Shown here piece after piece: positions 1 through 8,650 of a stretch of DNA of 64,000 nt (position 1 is its first letter; each line of letters starts with the position of its first letter). Location: NCBI GenBank assembly GCA_947502885.1, contig CANNBP010000022.1:1-64000 (forward strand), given 5' to 3'. The translations under genes were made by a program, and so were the position numbers. Source of the stretch: an uncultured Aquimarina sp. Lineage in GTDB: Bacteria; Bacteroidota; Bacteroidia; Flavobacteriales; Flavobacteriaceae. Under the pieces are notes generated by a model. The model was not told the DNA's origin, made no database searches, and was given only the letters and a program-made list of their open reading frames with translations.

Positions 1-1180
1 TTAGACGGTTCAGGAAACGTAAGCATTACGGCTGCTCAAATCGATAATGGTTCTTCTGATAATTGTGGAGTGCAATCAATAAGCTTAGATACAAGTAGTT
101 TTGATTGTACAAAAATAGGAGCGAATACAGTAAGCCTAACGGTAACAGATGTAAATGGAAATTCAGATAGTAAAACTGCTACGGTAACGGTAGAAGATAA
201 AATTGCTCCAACTGTGATTACTCAAGATATCACGGTTCAATTAGACGGTTCAGGAAACGTAAGCATTACGGCTGCTCAAATCGACAATGGTTCTTCTGAT
301 AATTGTGGAGTGCAATCAATAAGCTTAGATACAAGTAGTTTTGATTGTACAAAAATAGGAGCGAATATAGTAAGCTTAACGGTAACAGATGTAAATGGAA
401 ATTCAGATAGTAAAACTGCTACGGTAACGGTAGAAGATAAAATTGCCCCAACTGTGATTACTCAAGATATCACGGTTCAATTAGACGGTTCAGGAAACGC
501 AAGTATTACGGCTGCTCAAATCGATAATGGTTCTTCTGATAATTGTGGAGTGCAATCAATAAGCTTAGATACAAGTAGTTTTGATTGTACAAAAATAGGA
601 GCGAATATAGTAAGCTTAACTGTAATCGATGTGAATGGTAATTCTGAGACGAATACTGCTACAGTAACCGTGGAAGATAAGGTACTTCCAAGTGTAGTTA
701 CTCAAAACATAACCTTACAATTAAACACTACTGGAAATGTAACCATCACACCAGCTCAGGTTGATAATGGTTCTACAGATAACTGTGGAATCCAATCGAT
801 GAGTTTAGATGTAACATTATTTGACTGTACTAAGATCGGAACGAATACGGTAACATTAACTGTAGTCGATGTAAATGGAAATTCAGATACGCAAACAGCT
901 ACGGTAACAGTAGAAGATAAAGTAATTCCAAGGGTAGTTACTCAAAACATCACCGTGCAATTAGATGCTTCTGGAAATGTAAGCATTACGCCTGCTCAGA
1001 TTGATAATGGTTCTTCAGATAACTGTGGAGTCCAATCAATCAGTTTGGATATAACATCTTTTGATTGCACTCATGTTGGAACAAATACAGTGACCTTAAC
1101 AGTAACCGATGTTAATGGCAATTCAGATACTAATACTGCTATGGTAACCGTTGAAGATAATGTTGCTCCTATGGTGAATT
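1..1180 (+). repeat. Tandem 240-bp coding repeats (HYR modules)
   Basis: Units begin at 1, 241, 481, 721 and 961, each 240 bp (80 codons). Units 1-3 differ at only a handful of bases; units 4 and 5 share the protein pattern but have diverged in DNA. The array continues upstream out of the window. This gradient indicates recent copying or gene conversion among the upstream units. Confidence 0.93.
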
Positions 1181-2109
1181 GTATAGCACCATTTACGTTA
1201 CCATTAGATGCTACTGGCAATGCTGTTATTACTATTTCTGATATCGATGCGGGTAGTACTGATAATTGTGGTGTGGCTTCAACGAGTATAGATAAAACTA
1301 CGTTTGATTGTACTAATATTGGAGGTAATATAGTAACTCTTACCGTTACCGATGCTTCAGGAAATGTGAATACTTGTTCTACAATAGTGACTATAATAGA
1401 TACAGTAGCCCCTACTGCTACTTGTGTAGCTCCTTTTACAGTACCTCTGGATGCTACTGGTATAGCTATACTTTCTCCTCAGGATATCAATTTGGGATCT
1501 ACAGACCAATGTAATCTGGCAAGTTTGCAAATTGACCGACAACGATTTACACTCGATGATCTGGGGGAGCAAATGATAACATTAACTGTCACTGATCATG
1601 GAGGAAATACCAATAGTTGTACGACTACAATTACTGTAGTAGATGTAACCCCTCCGGTCATTACATTACTAGGGGATGATCCTCAAATCATTTTGTTGGG
1701 AGATCCTTACACAGAATTGGGAGCTACTACAGACGATGGATCTTCTGTTAGTATAGATAGTTCAGCATATCAGAGTGAATTAGGAGAATACATCATTCGA
1801 TATAGTGCCACTGACCCTTCTGGAAATAGAGCTGAGGTAACAAGAAGAGTAATTGTACAAGAACGAGATGAGTTTGTTTTTGAGATTTACCCTAATCCGG
1901 CAATAGATCATTTTATAATCATAGGATCAAAGGATATGTACTTCTTTGAAATCTATGACGTAGCAGGACGAAAAATACAAAGCTATCCCAAAGAGTTTGT
2001 CGGGAAGCGTATTCCTGTAGATCAATACCCACCAGGGATGTATTGGGTAAAAGGGTATTTCTTGTCTAAAGACTCAAGATATGAGCAGATTATGATAAAA
2101 GGTAGATAA
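1..2109 (+). CDS. HYR-repeat surface adhesin with T9SS type A sorting domain (5' truncated by window)
   Basis: The reading frame is open from base 1, so the true start lies upstream. The visible part is a chain of about 80-residue Ig-like HYR modules with the signature SDNCGVQSISLD...FDCT...VTLTVTDVNGNS. It is followed by a DUF5011-type Ig-like module (about residues 550-620 of the visible frame, LLGDDPQIILLGDPYTELGA), and ends in a type IX secretion sorting domain starting at FEIYPNPA. Such proteins are exported across the outer membrane by T9SS and fixed on the cell surface; an adhesive role is an inference. Each HYR module keeps a pair of Cys residues. The first three 240-bp units are nearly identical in DNA. 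The gene ends just before a hairpin at 2161. Confidence 0.9.
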   Translation, partial: LDGSGNVSITAAQIDNGSSDNCGVQSISLDTSSFDCTKIGANTVSLTVTDVNGNSDSKTATVTVEDKIAPTVITQDITVQLDGSGNVSITAAQIDNGSSDNCGVQSISLDTSSFDCTKIGANIVSLTVTDVNGNSDSKTATVTVEDKIAPTVITQDITVQLDGSGNASITAAQIDNGSSDNCGVQSISLDTSSFDCTKIGANIVSLTVIDVNGNSETNTATVTVEDKVLPSVVTQNITLQLNTTGNVTITPAQVDNGSTDNCGIQSMSLDVTLFDCTKIGTNTVTLTVVDVNGNSDTQTATVTVEDKVIPRVVTQNITVQLDASGNVSITPAQIDNGSSDNCGVQSISLDITSFDCTHVGTNTVTLTVTDVNGNSDTNTAMVTVEDNVAPMVNCIAPFTLPLDATGNAVITISDIDAGSTDNCGVASTSIDKTTFDCTNIGGNIVTLTVTDASGNVNTCSTIVTIIDTVAPTATCVAPFTVPLDATGIAILSPQDINLGSTDQCNLASLQIDRQRFTLDDLGEQMITLTVTDHGGNTNSCTTTITVVDVTPPVITLLGDDPQIILLGDPYTELGATTDDGSSVSIDSSAYQSELGEYIIRYSATDPSGNRAEVTRRVIVQERDEFVFEIYPNPAIDHFIIIGSKDMYFFEIYDVAGRKIQSYPKEFVGKRIPVDQYPPGMYWVKGYFLSKDSRYEQIMIKGR

Positions 2110-2160
2110 AATAAGTAATACATAGAATTACGAATATACGGGGCGTAATCTATGATAACT

Positions 2161-2190
2161 TGAAGCTGTCTTTTTAGACAGCTTCATTTA
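2161..2190 (+). terminator. Hairpin terminator after the HYR adhesin
   Basis: Arms TGAAGCTGTC and GACAGCTTCA enclose a 6-nt T-rich loop and are followed by a short T-rich stretch. The hairpin lies 52 bases after the stop codon of the adhesin gene. Confidence 0.6.
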
Positions 2191-2296
2191 GTTATACCTG
2201 TTGGAATTTGTATAATAACCTGAATTCGGTTAATCCGAAATGCATCAGTTTAAACCAGTTTGTTAATAAAAACATTATACCAGTTCTTAAATGGTA

Positions 2297-2818
2297 TTAC
2301 TTATCTAATGGTAAATATTTTTCTTTTATAATATTGAAATGATGGATTTGATGCGCTGCTATGGTTAACCCAATAGTGTATAACGGCATTTCATACATAG
2401 AAAACACACAATTGGTTTCAAGTATTTTCTTATTGAAAGAATTAAACATCATGATTGTGGATTGACGTACAATTAGAAGTTCATTCACCAATTGTTCAAT
2501 AGAAAGTTCATTTGCATTAGAATTTTTACCCATTATTTCTTGGTTAAGAGGACCAGGTGTAGAGCCTTCATTACGAGCAAAAACTATAGCACTAAAACAC
2601 CAAATTCTTTCCCAATCAATGAGATGTTGCAATATTTTATGAATTGTCCATTTATCTTTTTCATAAGTTTTTAAACCTATTCTGTTTAATTGGGCGATAT
2701 CAATGTCCTTGATTGCTTTTAAACTAAGTTCGAGAGCCTCTGTGAGTTCGTTACCCTCATTTAACTTAAAAACATATGCTAAAAACTCCGGATTATTTTT
2801 GACTTCTTTATTTTTCAT
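2297..2818 (-). CDS. DinB-family protein
   Basis: A 173-aa helical protein of the DinB/YfiT-like four-helix superfamily, whose members usually bind a metal through three His and are often thiol-dependent transferases or of unknown role. Candidate ligands are His in WTIHKILQHLIDWE and in the C-terminal AAHQIHHFNIIKEKYL motif. The longer frame reaches 2869, but the ATG at 2818 (MKNKEVKN) gives the family-like N-terminus. It stands alone, read opposite to its neighbours. The enzymatic substrate cannot be told from sequence. Confidence 0.75.
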   Translation of the reverse strand: MKNKEVKNNPEFLAYVFKLNEGNELTEALELSLKAIKDIDIAQLNRIGLKTYEKDKWTIHKILQHLIDWERIWCFSAIVFARNEGSTPGPLNQEIMGKNSNANELSIEQLVNELLIVRQSTIMMFNSFNKKILETNCVFSMYEMPLYTIGLTIAAHQIHHFNIIKEKYLPLDK

Positions 2819-3260
2819 GAATGATGCTATTTTATAGTTAATTAATGTAAGATTCGTGTATAATAGCATGTTTAAATCAAGCTAATTCAGAGTTAATTAT
2901 ATAGTATTAAAGCATATGAATACCTATGCAAAAAACTTAACAGACATCATTAGCGTTGATAAAACAACACACGAATAAATTGAATAAAGGAATTAGTTCG
3001 AAAGAATATCCGAACTAAGAATTCTTAGTTTTAGCGTATAAAAACTAAGAATTAAGCTACTATAAATTTTAGAATCATTATCAAAATATGAAGTATTTAT
3101 ATAGTACGAATATACAAAATTTTATATACCCTCTGTTATTAGTGAAACGATAGCTACTAGTTTTTTTGATTCATGATGTCTTATTGAATCAATATGTTTC
3201 TTGAATTGATATCAAAAAAAATGAGCCCATTAAATCTCACTTATATCAAATTTTCCTTGC
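2819..3260. other. AT-rich intergenic region with several inverted repeats
   Basis: No gene is seen. The stretch holds an 18-bp perfect palindrome at 3013-3030, which overlaps a 13-bp-arm hairpin (arms 3020-3032 and 3041-3053, AATTCTTAGTTTT against AAAACTAAGAATT). A second hairpin has arms TTGATTCA at 3166-3173 and TGAATCAA at 3185-3192. These lie between the divergent DinB and helical-protein genes, so they may be regulatory. No clear TAnnTTTG promoter was recognised. Confidence 0.55.
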
Positions 3261-3491
3261 GCAATACATAACTGCTTTATTGCAAGTAGTAGCTACTTAG
3301 CAACATTATTAATTTACATTTTTACAATAACTACCGGTAACAAAACAATGCCTGGTGACATTAATACAATGAGTAGCTACATAATAACAATATGTAACTA
3401 CAACATTACAATATGCATTTACATGGATACAATGTCCATATGCAAGCCTGCAATGTCAAATTACACAAATACATATTAATTTTTAAAACCA
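3261..3491 (+). repeat. Eleven-unit 21-bp degenerate repeat array abutting a gene start
   Basis: Units begin exactly every 21 bases at 3261, 3282, 3303, 3324, 3345, 3366, 3387, 3408, 3429, 3450 and 3471. Columns 1-5 read RCAAT (column 2 C and column 3 A in all eleven) and columns 13-16 read TRCA (9-10 of 11). Column 10 is A in 9 of 11, and the remaining columns vary freely. The last unit decays and ends 1 base before the ATG at 3493. The period equals two helical turns. It is neither a classical microsatellite (units are not identical) nor a CRISPR (conserved blocks are too short). Confidence 0.85.
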
Positions 3492-3492
3492 C

Positions 3493-4143
3493 ATGTTTAT
3501 GGATCAAAGACAAATTAACCGATTAGAAATGTACCAGGCAGTACAAAACTACTTAGATAACTACACCGATGTTTGGAACGGAGTACCAGTATTGGTAACC
3601 TTTAAGAATCAATTTGACGAGCAATTGATAAAAATCAGAGAGAATCAAGACAGTCAGGAAGCAGCCAAAACGTATTTAGGAATGAATAAAGTAACCCAAA
3701 AGCGATTTGTTTCAGAAAAAGCCGATATTCTTAATGATGCTCTTGAAGCGTATGCCGCTGTAGAAGAAAAAGTAGAGTTAGAGCAAAAAGCTGCAAAGAG
3801 TTTCTCTGATCTCTATCGGTTACGTAATCAAGATTTTATAGTTATTATTAATGAAACTATTCTTTTACTAGAAGAGCATCTCAATAGTCTTCAGGACTAT
3901 GGAGTATCGGCAGAACAAATTACTGACCTAAAAAATAGCTTTGATCGCTTTTTGGTACTTAATGGGCAACCTAGACAATATCGTATTGCAGAAAAGCAAG
4001 CTACCAAAAGTATTGCAGACCTCTTTGAACAAACTTCGACATTATTGACAACCAAAGTAGACAAAGTAATGAAAAGGTTTAAACGAACCAATACATCGTT
4101 TTACAGTGGATATCAAGCGGCAAGGATTATAGTAGGAAAATAA
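3493..4143 (+). CDS. Unrecognised all-helical 216-aa protein downstream of the 21-bp array
   Basis: I do not recognise a named family. The protein has no signal peptide or membrane segment and is rich in K, E, Q and A. It looks entirely alpha-helical with probable coiled coils (about residues 60-110 and 120-200). It closes with a basic motif, VDKVMKRFKRTNTSFYSGYQAARIIV. The start could be ATG 3493 or ATG 3499 (MDQRQINR). It is monocistronic: the 21-bp array lies directly in front and a strong hairpin terminator directly behind. The basic C-terminus is compatible with nucleic acid binding, but this is only a guess. Its pairing with the array is the reason to look again. Confidence 0.7.
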   Translation: MFMDQRQINRLEMYQAVQNYLDNYTDVWNGVPVLVTFKNQFDEQLIKIRENQDSQEAAKTYLGMNKVTQKRFVSEKADILNDALEAYAAVEEKVELEQKAAKSFSDLYRLRNQDFIVIINETILLLEEHLNSLQDYGVSAEQITDLKNSFDRFLVLNGQPRQYRIAEKQATKSIADLFEQTSTLLTTKVDKVMKRFKRTNTSFYSGYQAARIIVGK

Positions 4144-4164
4144 TAGTATTTGTTAAATACCTTT

Positions 4165-4200
4165 AAAAACCTCTTTCACAATTATGAAAGAGGTTTTTTT
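4165..4200 (+). terminator. Rho-independent terminator of the helical-protein gene
   Basis: Perfect 14-bp arms AAAAACCTCTTTCA and TGAAAGAGGTTTTT around a 6-nt loop, running into further T residues. Confidence 0.9.
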
Positions 4201-4307
4201 GTTAAGAATTTGGTTTTATGTGTTTGTTTTTTAGTAAGTAATCTAGTGATGCTAAAATTCAATTCCATAAGATATTTTCAGGTTTTTTCTTTTTTAAGAA
4301 TAAAAAA

Positions 4308-4334
4308 ATAGGGTATTGTCGAACAAGGCTGTAT
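4308..4334 (+). promoter_or_regulatory. ATAGGGTA-N13-CTGTAT element, copy A
   Basis: ATAGGGTA at 4308-4315 and CTGTAT at 4329-4334, preceded by an A-rich tract, 67 bases before the ATG of the fibre-like protein. The same two words at the same spacing occur at three other places in this window, always upstream of a surface-protein or regulator gene. It may be an activator site with two half-sites, or the -35/-10 pair of an alternative sigma factor. Confidence 0.7.
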
Positions 4335-4401
4335 AAGATATGATGCAATGTATAAACAACGTATCAGAAAAGTAAAATATAAATAATTAAGCAGCCCTAT
4401 T

Positions 4402-7400
4402 ATGGTTCAAAATTACCCTAGTTTAGTAAACAAAGAACTACCAAAATATCTAAGATGGATTTTATATTTAGTAGTAGTTACTTTATCACAACAAAGTTTT
4501 TCTCAACAATCTTTTAATTATCAAGCGGCAGTTCGAGATGCTCAAGGAAACCCAATAGCAAATCAAGAGATTGGAGTGCAAATTACACTATTGCAAGGTA
4601 GTGCAACAGGTGCCAATATATATGAAGAAACACATGCAATAACTTCAAACGCTCAAGGTGTCATAGCTTTGGCAGTGGGTGCAGGAACAACTCAAGATAA
4701 TTTTATAGATATAGATTGGGGTGTACAAAATTATTGGCTTCAAGTAGCAATAGATAGTACAGGTGGTTCTAATTATCAAGTTTTAGGAGTGACGCAGTTA
4801 CAATCTGTACCTTATGCCAATTATGCTATAAACGGACCAGATGCAGACCCATTAAATGAGATTGAACTACCAACAGGTGGAGCTAATGGACAAGTTTTAG
4901 TAACCGATGGATCTGGTAATTACAGTTGGGTAACCGATAAAGTAGACGATGCAGATGCTGACGCTACTAATGAAATAGAATTACCAACAGGTGGAGCTAA
5001 TGGACAAGTTTTAGTAACTGATGGATCTGGTAATTACAGTTGGGTAACTGATAAAGTAGATGATGCAGATGCTGATGCTACTAATGAAATAGAATTACCA
5101 AGAGGTGGAGCTAATGGTCAGGTTTTAGTAACTGATGGATCTGGTAATTACAGTTGGGTAACCGATAAAGTAGATGATGCAGATGCTGATGCTACTAATG
5201 AAATAGAATTACCAACAGGTGGAGCTAATGGTCAGGTTTTAGTAACTGATGGATCTGGTAATTACAGTTGGGTGAATGATAATGTCAATGATGCAGATGC
5301 TGATGCTACTAATGAAATAGAATTACCAACAGGTGGAGCTAATGGTCAGGTTTTAGTAACCGATGGATCTGGTAATTACAGCTGGGTGACCGATAAAGTA
5401 GATGACGCTGATGCCGATGCTACCAATGAAATAGAACTACCAACAGGTGGAACCACTGGTCAGGTTTTAGTAACTGATGGATCTGGTAATTACAGTTGGG
5501 TAACCGATAAAGTAGATGACGCTGATGCTGATGCTACCAATGAGATTGAATTACCAACAGGTGGAACCACTGGTCAGGTTTTAGTAACCGATGGAAGTGG
5601 AAGCTATAGTTGGGTAACCGATAAAGTAGATGATGCAGATGCTGACGCTACCAACGAGATCGAACTGCCAACAGGTGGAGCTAATGGACAAATATTAAGT
5701 ACAGATGGCTCCGGTAATTATAGTTGGGTAACCGATATCCAAGGAGCTTTTAGTACTGCTAATAATGTAACGAGTAATACACTAGGTACAATTGCTACCG
5801 ATGATTTTGTATTTGGAAGTGCGCAACTGGATAATGATAGTAATACAACCGATGATGATTATCGAATGTTTTTTGACAAAAGTGAGGGAGCTTTTAGGGC
5901 TGGTATAGCTAGAGGAGATCAATGGGATACGAGTAAGGTAGGTTTTAACTCTATTGCCTTAGGATTCAACAATGAAGCTTCTGGAGGAAGATCTTTAGCT
6001 TTGGGGACTTTTAACTCATCTACAGGAATTGGATCGATTACTATAGGAAATGATCTAATCAATGCCCAAGCAGGACAAATAACTATTGGACAGGGTAATA
6101 CCATAGATCCTTCTGCTACAAACAGTATTTCTGTCACAAGTAGATTATTTGTTATTGGTAATGGTCAAGACACTAATCGAAGTGATGCTTTAGTAATGTT
6201 AAAAAACGGTAGTACTACCCTTAACGGTCAGCTAACTATTGACGGTGATAATCAGGGAGCTGGAACAAGTTATACGCTGCCAGCACAAGATGGAACAGCC
6301 AATCAAATAATGACCACAGATGGATCTGGAAATATAAGTTGGTTTGATATTCCTTCTCAATCTGATTCAGATTGGTTAAAAGTTGATAATACACAATCAA
6401 AATCTATTAATGATAATATTTATACGCAAGGAAATGTAGGTATAGGAACTACTATTTTAGATGATCAACTGCATATTAAATCTATAGGCAATGGAACTCG
6501 GGTTAGAGTAGAAAATTCATCTAATGGCTGGGCAGGACTTCTAGCCAAAAATTCTATTAGCGAAATATTTGTTGGAATTCAAGGGGCTTTTGATGCCAAT
6601 CCTGGTGAATTTCATATTTATGATAATACAGCAACAAAAAGGAGGTTGGTTATAGATAATAATGGAAATATGGGAATTGCTGAGGATAATCCTACAGCAA
6701 AACTTCATATTAATGGAGATATTAAAATTGTAGATGGAACTCAGGGACTTGGAAAAATTCTAACTTCTGATGCAGATGGTTTGGCTTCCTGGACAGATGC
6801 TCCTTCTGTAGGTACGACGCTTCCTGCCGGAGGGACAAATGGGCAAATACTACGTACCGATGGTAGTGGTAACTATAGTTGGGTAAATGATGCACAAGGA
6901 GCATTTAGCACTACAAATAATGTCACTAGTAATACATCGGGTACCATTGCTACCGACGATTTTGTATTCGGAAGTTCACAACTTAATGATATACAAAATA
7001 ATGCCTCAGATGATATCAGAATGTATTTTGATAAAAGTAAAGGAGCTTTTAGAGCAGGTAGTGCCGTAGCTTTGGATGGATTTACAGGAGATTGGGATGA
7101 TCCCAATGTAGGAACACTTTCTGTAGCTATGGGGCGAGGAAATCTTGTACAAGGGACAGCTGCAGTGGCTTTTGGAAGCTATAACAACTCAGGAGGAGAA
7201 AATGCTTTTTCTGCCGGACATAATAATTTATCCTCTCGTTTTGCTTCAATTTCATTAGGAGCAAATAACAGTACTTCAGGTCATTATGCAGTAGGTATAG
7301 GACGCGGTACGCAATCTACCAGTTATGGGCAACATACTATAGGATTGTTTAGTGAATTTGTCAACGGAAATGATGCAGCATATGTCGCTACAGATCCTTT

Positions 7401-8523
7401 ATTTATTATTGGTAATGGAGTAGATGACGGTAGCAGAACCAATGCATTGGTAATGCGTAAAAATGGAAATACACAGTTAAACGGATCCTTAACTATAGAT
7501 GGAGATAATGCAGGAGCAGGAGCAGCATATACCTTCCCAGAACAAGATGGTACTGCCAATCAGGTAATGACCACAGATGGTGCAGGAAATGTATCATGGT
7601 CTAATGCTTCTTCTGGAAATACACTTCCTTCTGGAGGAACCAACGGACAAATTTTAGGAGTTTCTGCATTAGGAGTACAATGGTTGGATAGTGATGAAGT
7701 AATTTTGGATAACAGTACTACTAATGAAATTGAATTACCTGTTGGTGGATCTAATGGGCAAGTATTGCGTACCGATGGTAGCGGTAATTATAGTTGGGTA
7801 ACCGATACGGTGAATGATGCCGATAATGACCCTACTAATGAAATCGAATTGCCAGCAGGTGGATCTAATGGACAAGTATTGCGTACAGATGGTAGTGGTA
7901 ATTATAGTTGGGTAACCGATGCGGTGAATGATGCCGATAATGATCCTACTAATGAAATAGAATTACCAACAGGAGGTACGGCTAATAGTGTATTGACTAC
8001 CGATGGTAGTGGTAACCATAGCTGGACAAATGATGTGTCTGCAAGTTCTGTAACTACGCCTGCACTAACCATAACAAACTTACCAAGTTTTTCTGCGGAT
8101 TTAACCGGTACACTAGTATTATCTGGAGCAGGTAACTTTTTTAGAGTGCCAAGCTGGAGAACTAGTGATGCAACGGTAACCAATCTACATGATAGCGGAA
8201 ATCACTTTGATGAAGCTTCAGGAACGTTTACCGCTCCTGTAAATGGATTGTATTTCTTCTCGGCGCAAATACGTTTTGATGGAGTAAACACAGGAGATTT
8301 TAGATTGTTAGTAGGGATTCAGAATAAACTAAGTCTGGATAACGGAATGCATGCCATCACCAAAGGAGATGCAGGTACCGATTTTCATACCCTTACCGTA
8401 AGTGGTGTGATGAAACTAAATGCAGGTGAGAAAGTACATGTTAATGTGCAATCAAGTACAGATACAAGCTGGAGTTTACATAGCGAAAGTGGATTTAGTG
8501 GATATCTGATTAGTCGATTTTAA
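4402..8523 (+). CDS. Secreted fibre-like protein with GGANGQVL repeats, YadA-like head segments and C-terminal C1q domain
   Basis: A signal peptide (hydrophobic YLRWILYLVVVTLS, end near SFSQQ) is followed by an N-terminal domain common in such Bacteroidota proteins (FNYQAAVRDAQGNPI). Eight 38-residue repeats of ELPTGGANGQVLVTDGSG type follow (about residues 155-446), then head-like segments with short SLALG/SIALG-type repeats as in trimeric autotransporter heads (about 505-600 and 890-1010). Five more repeat copies follow, and a C1q/TNF-like domain ends the protein (about 1225-1373, ending GYLISRF). C1q domains trimerise, so a trimeric stalk is plausible. No T9SS sorting domain is present, although the next gene has one. 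Copy A of the shared promoter motif lies upstream. Confidence 0.85.
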   Translation: MVQNYPSLVNKELPKYLRWILYLVVVTLSQQSFSQQSFNYQAAVRDAQGNPIANQEIGVQITLLQGSATGANIYEETHAITSNAQGVIALAVGAGTTQDNFIDIDWGVQNYWLQVAIDSTGGSNYQVLGVTQLQSVPYANYAINGPDADPLNEIELPTGGANGQVLVTDGSGNYSWVTDKVDDADADATNEIELPTGGANGQVLVTDGSGNYSWVTDKVDDADADATNEIELPRGGANGQVLVTDGSGNYSWVTDKVDDADADATNEIELPTGGANGQVLVTDGSGNYSWVNDNVNDADADATNEIELPTGGANGQVLVTDGSGNYSWVTDKVDDADADATNEIELPTGGTTGQVLVTDGSGNYSWVTDKVDDADADATNEIELPTGGTTGQVLVTDGSGSYSWVTDKVDDADADATNEIELPTGGANGQILSTDGSGNYSWVTDIQGAFSTANNVTSNTLGTIATDDFVFGSAQLDNDSNTTDDDYRMFFDKSEGAFRAGIARGDQWDTSKVGFNSIALGFNNEASGGRSLALGTFNSSTGIGSITIGNDLINAQAGQITIGQGNTIDPSATNSISVTSRLFVIGNGQDTNRSDALVMLKNGSTTLNGQLTIDGDNQGAGTSYTLPAQDGTANQIMTTDGSGNISWFDIPSQSDSDWLKVDNTQSKSINDNIYTQGNVGIGTTILDDQLHIKSIGNGTRVRVENSSNGWAGLLAKNSISEIFVGIQGAFDANPGEFHIYDNTATKRRLVIDNNGNMGIAEDNPTAKLHINGDIKIVDGTQGLGKILTSDADGLASWTDAPSVGTTLPAGGTNGQILRTDGSGNYSWVNDAQGAFSTTNNVTSNTSGTIATDDFVFGSSQLNDIQNNASDDIRMYFDKSKGAFRAGSAVALDGFTGDWDDPNVGTLSVAMGRGNLVQGTAAVAFGSYNNSGGENAFSAGHNNLSSRFASISLGANNSTSGHYAVGIGRGTQSTSYGQHTIGLFSEFVNGNDAAYVATDPLFIIGNGVDDGSRTNALVMRKNGNTQLNGSLTIDGDNAGAGAAYTFPEQDGTANQVMTTDGAGNVSWSNASSGNTLPSGGTNGQILGVSALGVQWLDSDEVILDNSTTNEIELPVGGSNGQVLRTDGSGNYSWVTDTVNDADNDPTNEIELPAGGSNGQVLRTDGSGNYSWVTDAVNDADNDPTNEIELPTGGTANSVLTTDGSGNHSWTNDVSASSVTTPALTITNLPSFSADLTGTLVLSGAGNFFRVPSWRTSDATVTNLHDSGNHFDEASGTFTAPVNGLYFFSAQIRFDGVNTGDFRLLVGIQNKLSLDNGMHAITKGDAGTDFHTLTVSGVMKLNAGEKVHVNVQSSTDTSWSLHSESGFSGYLISRF
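4867..5738 (+). repeat. Eight tandem 114-bp coding repeats
   Basis: Units begin every 114 bp from 4867 to 5665, each coding the LPTGG(A/T)(N/T)GQVLVTDGSGNYSWV pattern plus an acidic DADADATNEI linker. Diverged copies recur near 6826, 7624, 7738, 7852 and 7966. Confidence 0.9.
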
Positions 8524-8543
8524 TAGAAACGACATGGTTGAAT

Positions 8544-8620
8544 GATGTAATAAAATTTACGTCAGTCTGAGTGGTCCGCCTTGGCGGATTGTATCGAAGA
8601 CAAGTAAATTTTATTGCATC
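8544..8620. repeat. REP-like cruciform intergenic element
   Basis: Outer arms GATGTAATAAAATTTAC (8544-8560) and GTAAATTTTATTGCATC (8604-8620) pair with one mismatch. An inner hairpin TCCGCC-TT-GGCGGA sits at 8575-8588, and a GTCAGTCTGAGTGG...GTATCGAAGAC core lies between. The core resembles GTC-AGTCTGAG...TCGAAGAC palindromic repeats that I know from flavobacterial intergenic regions. It may also act as a terminator or mRNA-processing structure between 4402-8523 and 8651-9103. Confidence 0.7.
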
Positions 8621-8650
8621 GAACTAATGTTGAAATGAAATACAAAACGT

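Noticed and set aside
1357..1572. Antisense ORFs inside repeat genes (here and at many other places)
   Set aside because: They are shadows of strongly coding repeat frames, with no family-like sequence or plausible start context.
3261..3491. CRISPR array
   Set aside because: The unit is only 21 bp with conserved blocks of 5 and 4 bases, there is no long constant repeat, and no cas gene is in the window.
3261..3491. TIGR-type guide array
   Set aside because: Unit length and block layout do not fit what I know of those arrays, and the neighbouring protein shows no recognisable Tas/Nop-like signature.
4402..8523. Prophage tail fibre
   Set aside because: The repeats and head segments recall tail fibres, but there is a signal peptide, a C1q domain, a CTD partner and no phage gene nearby.
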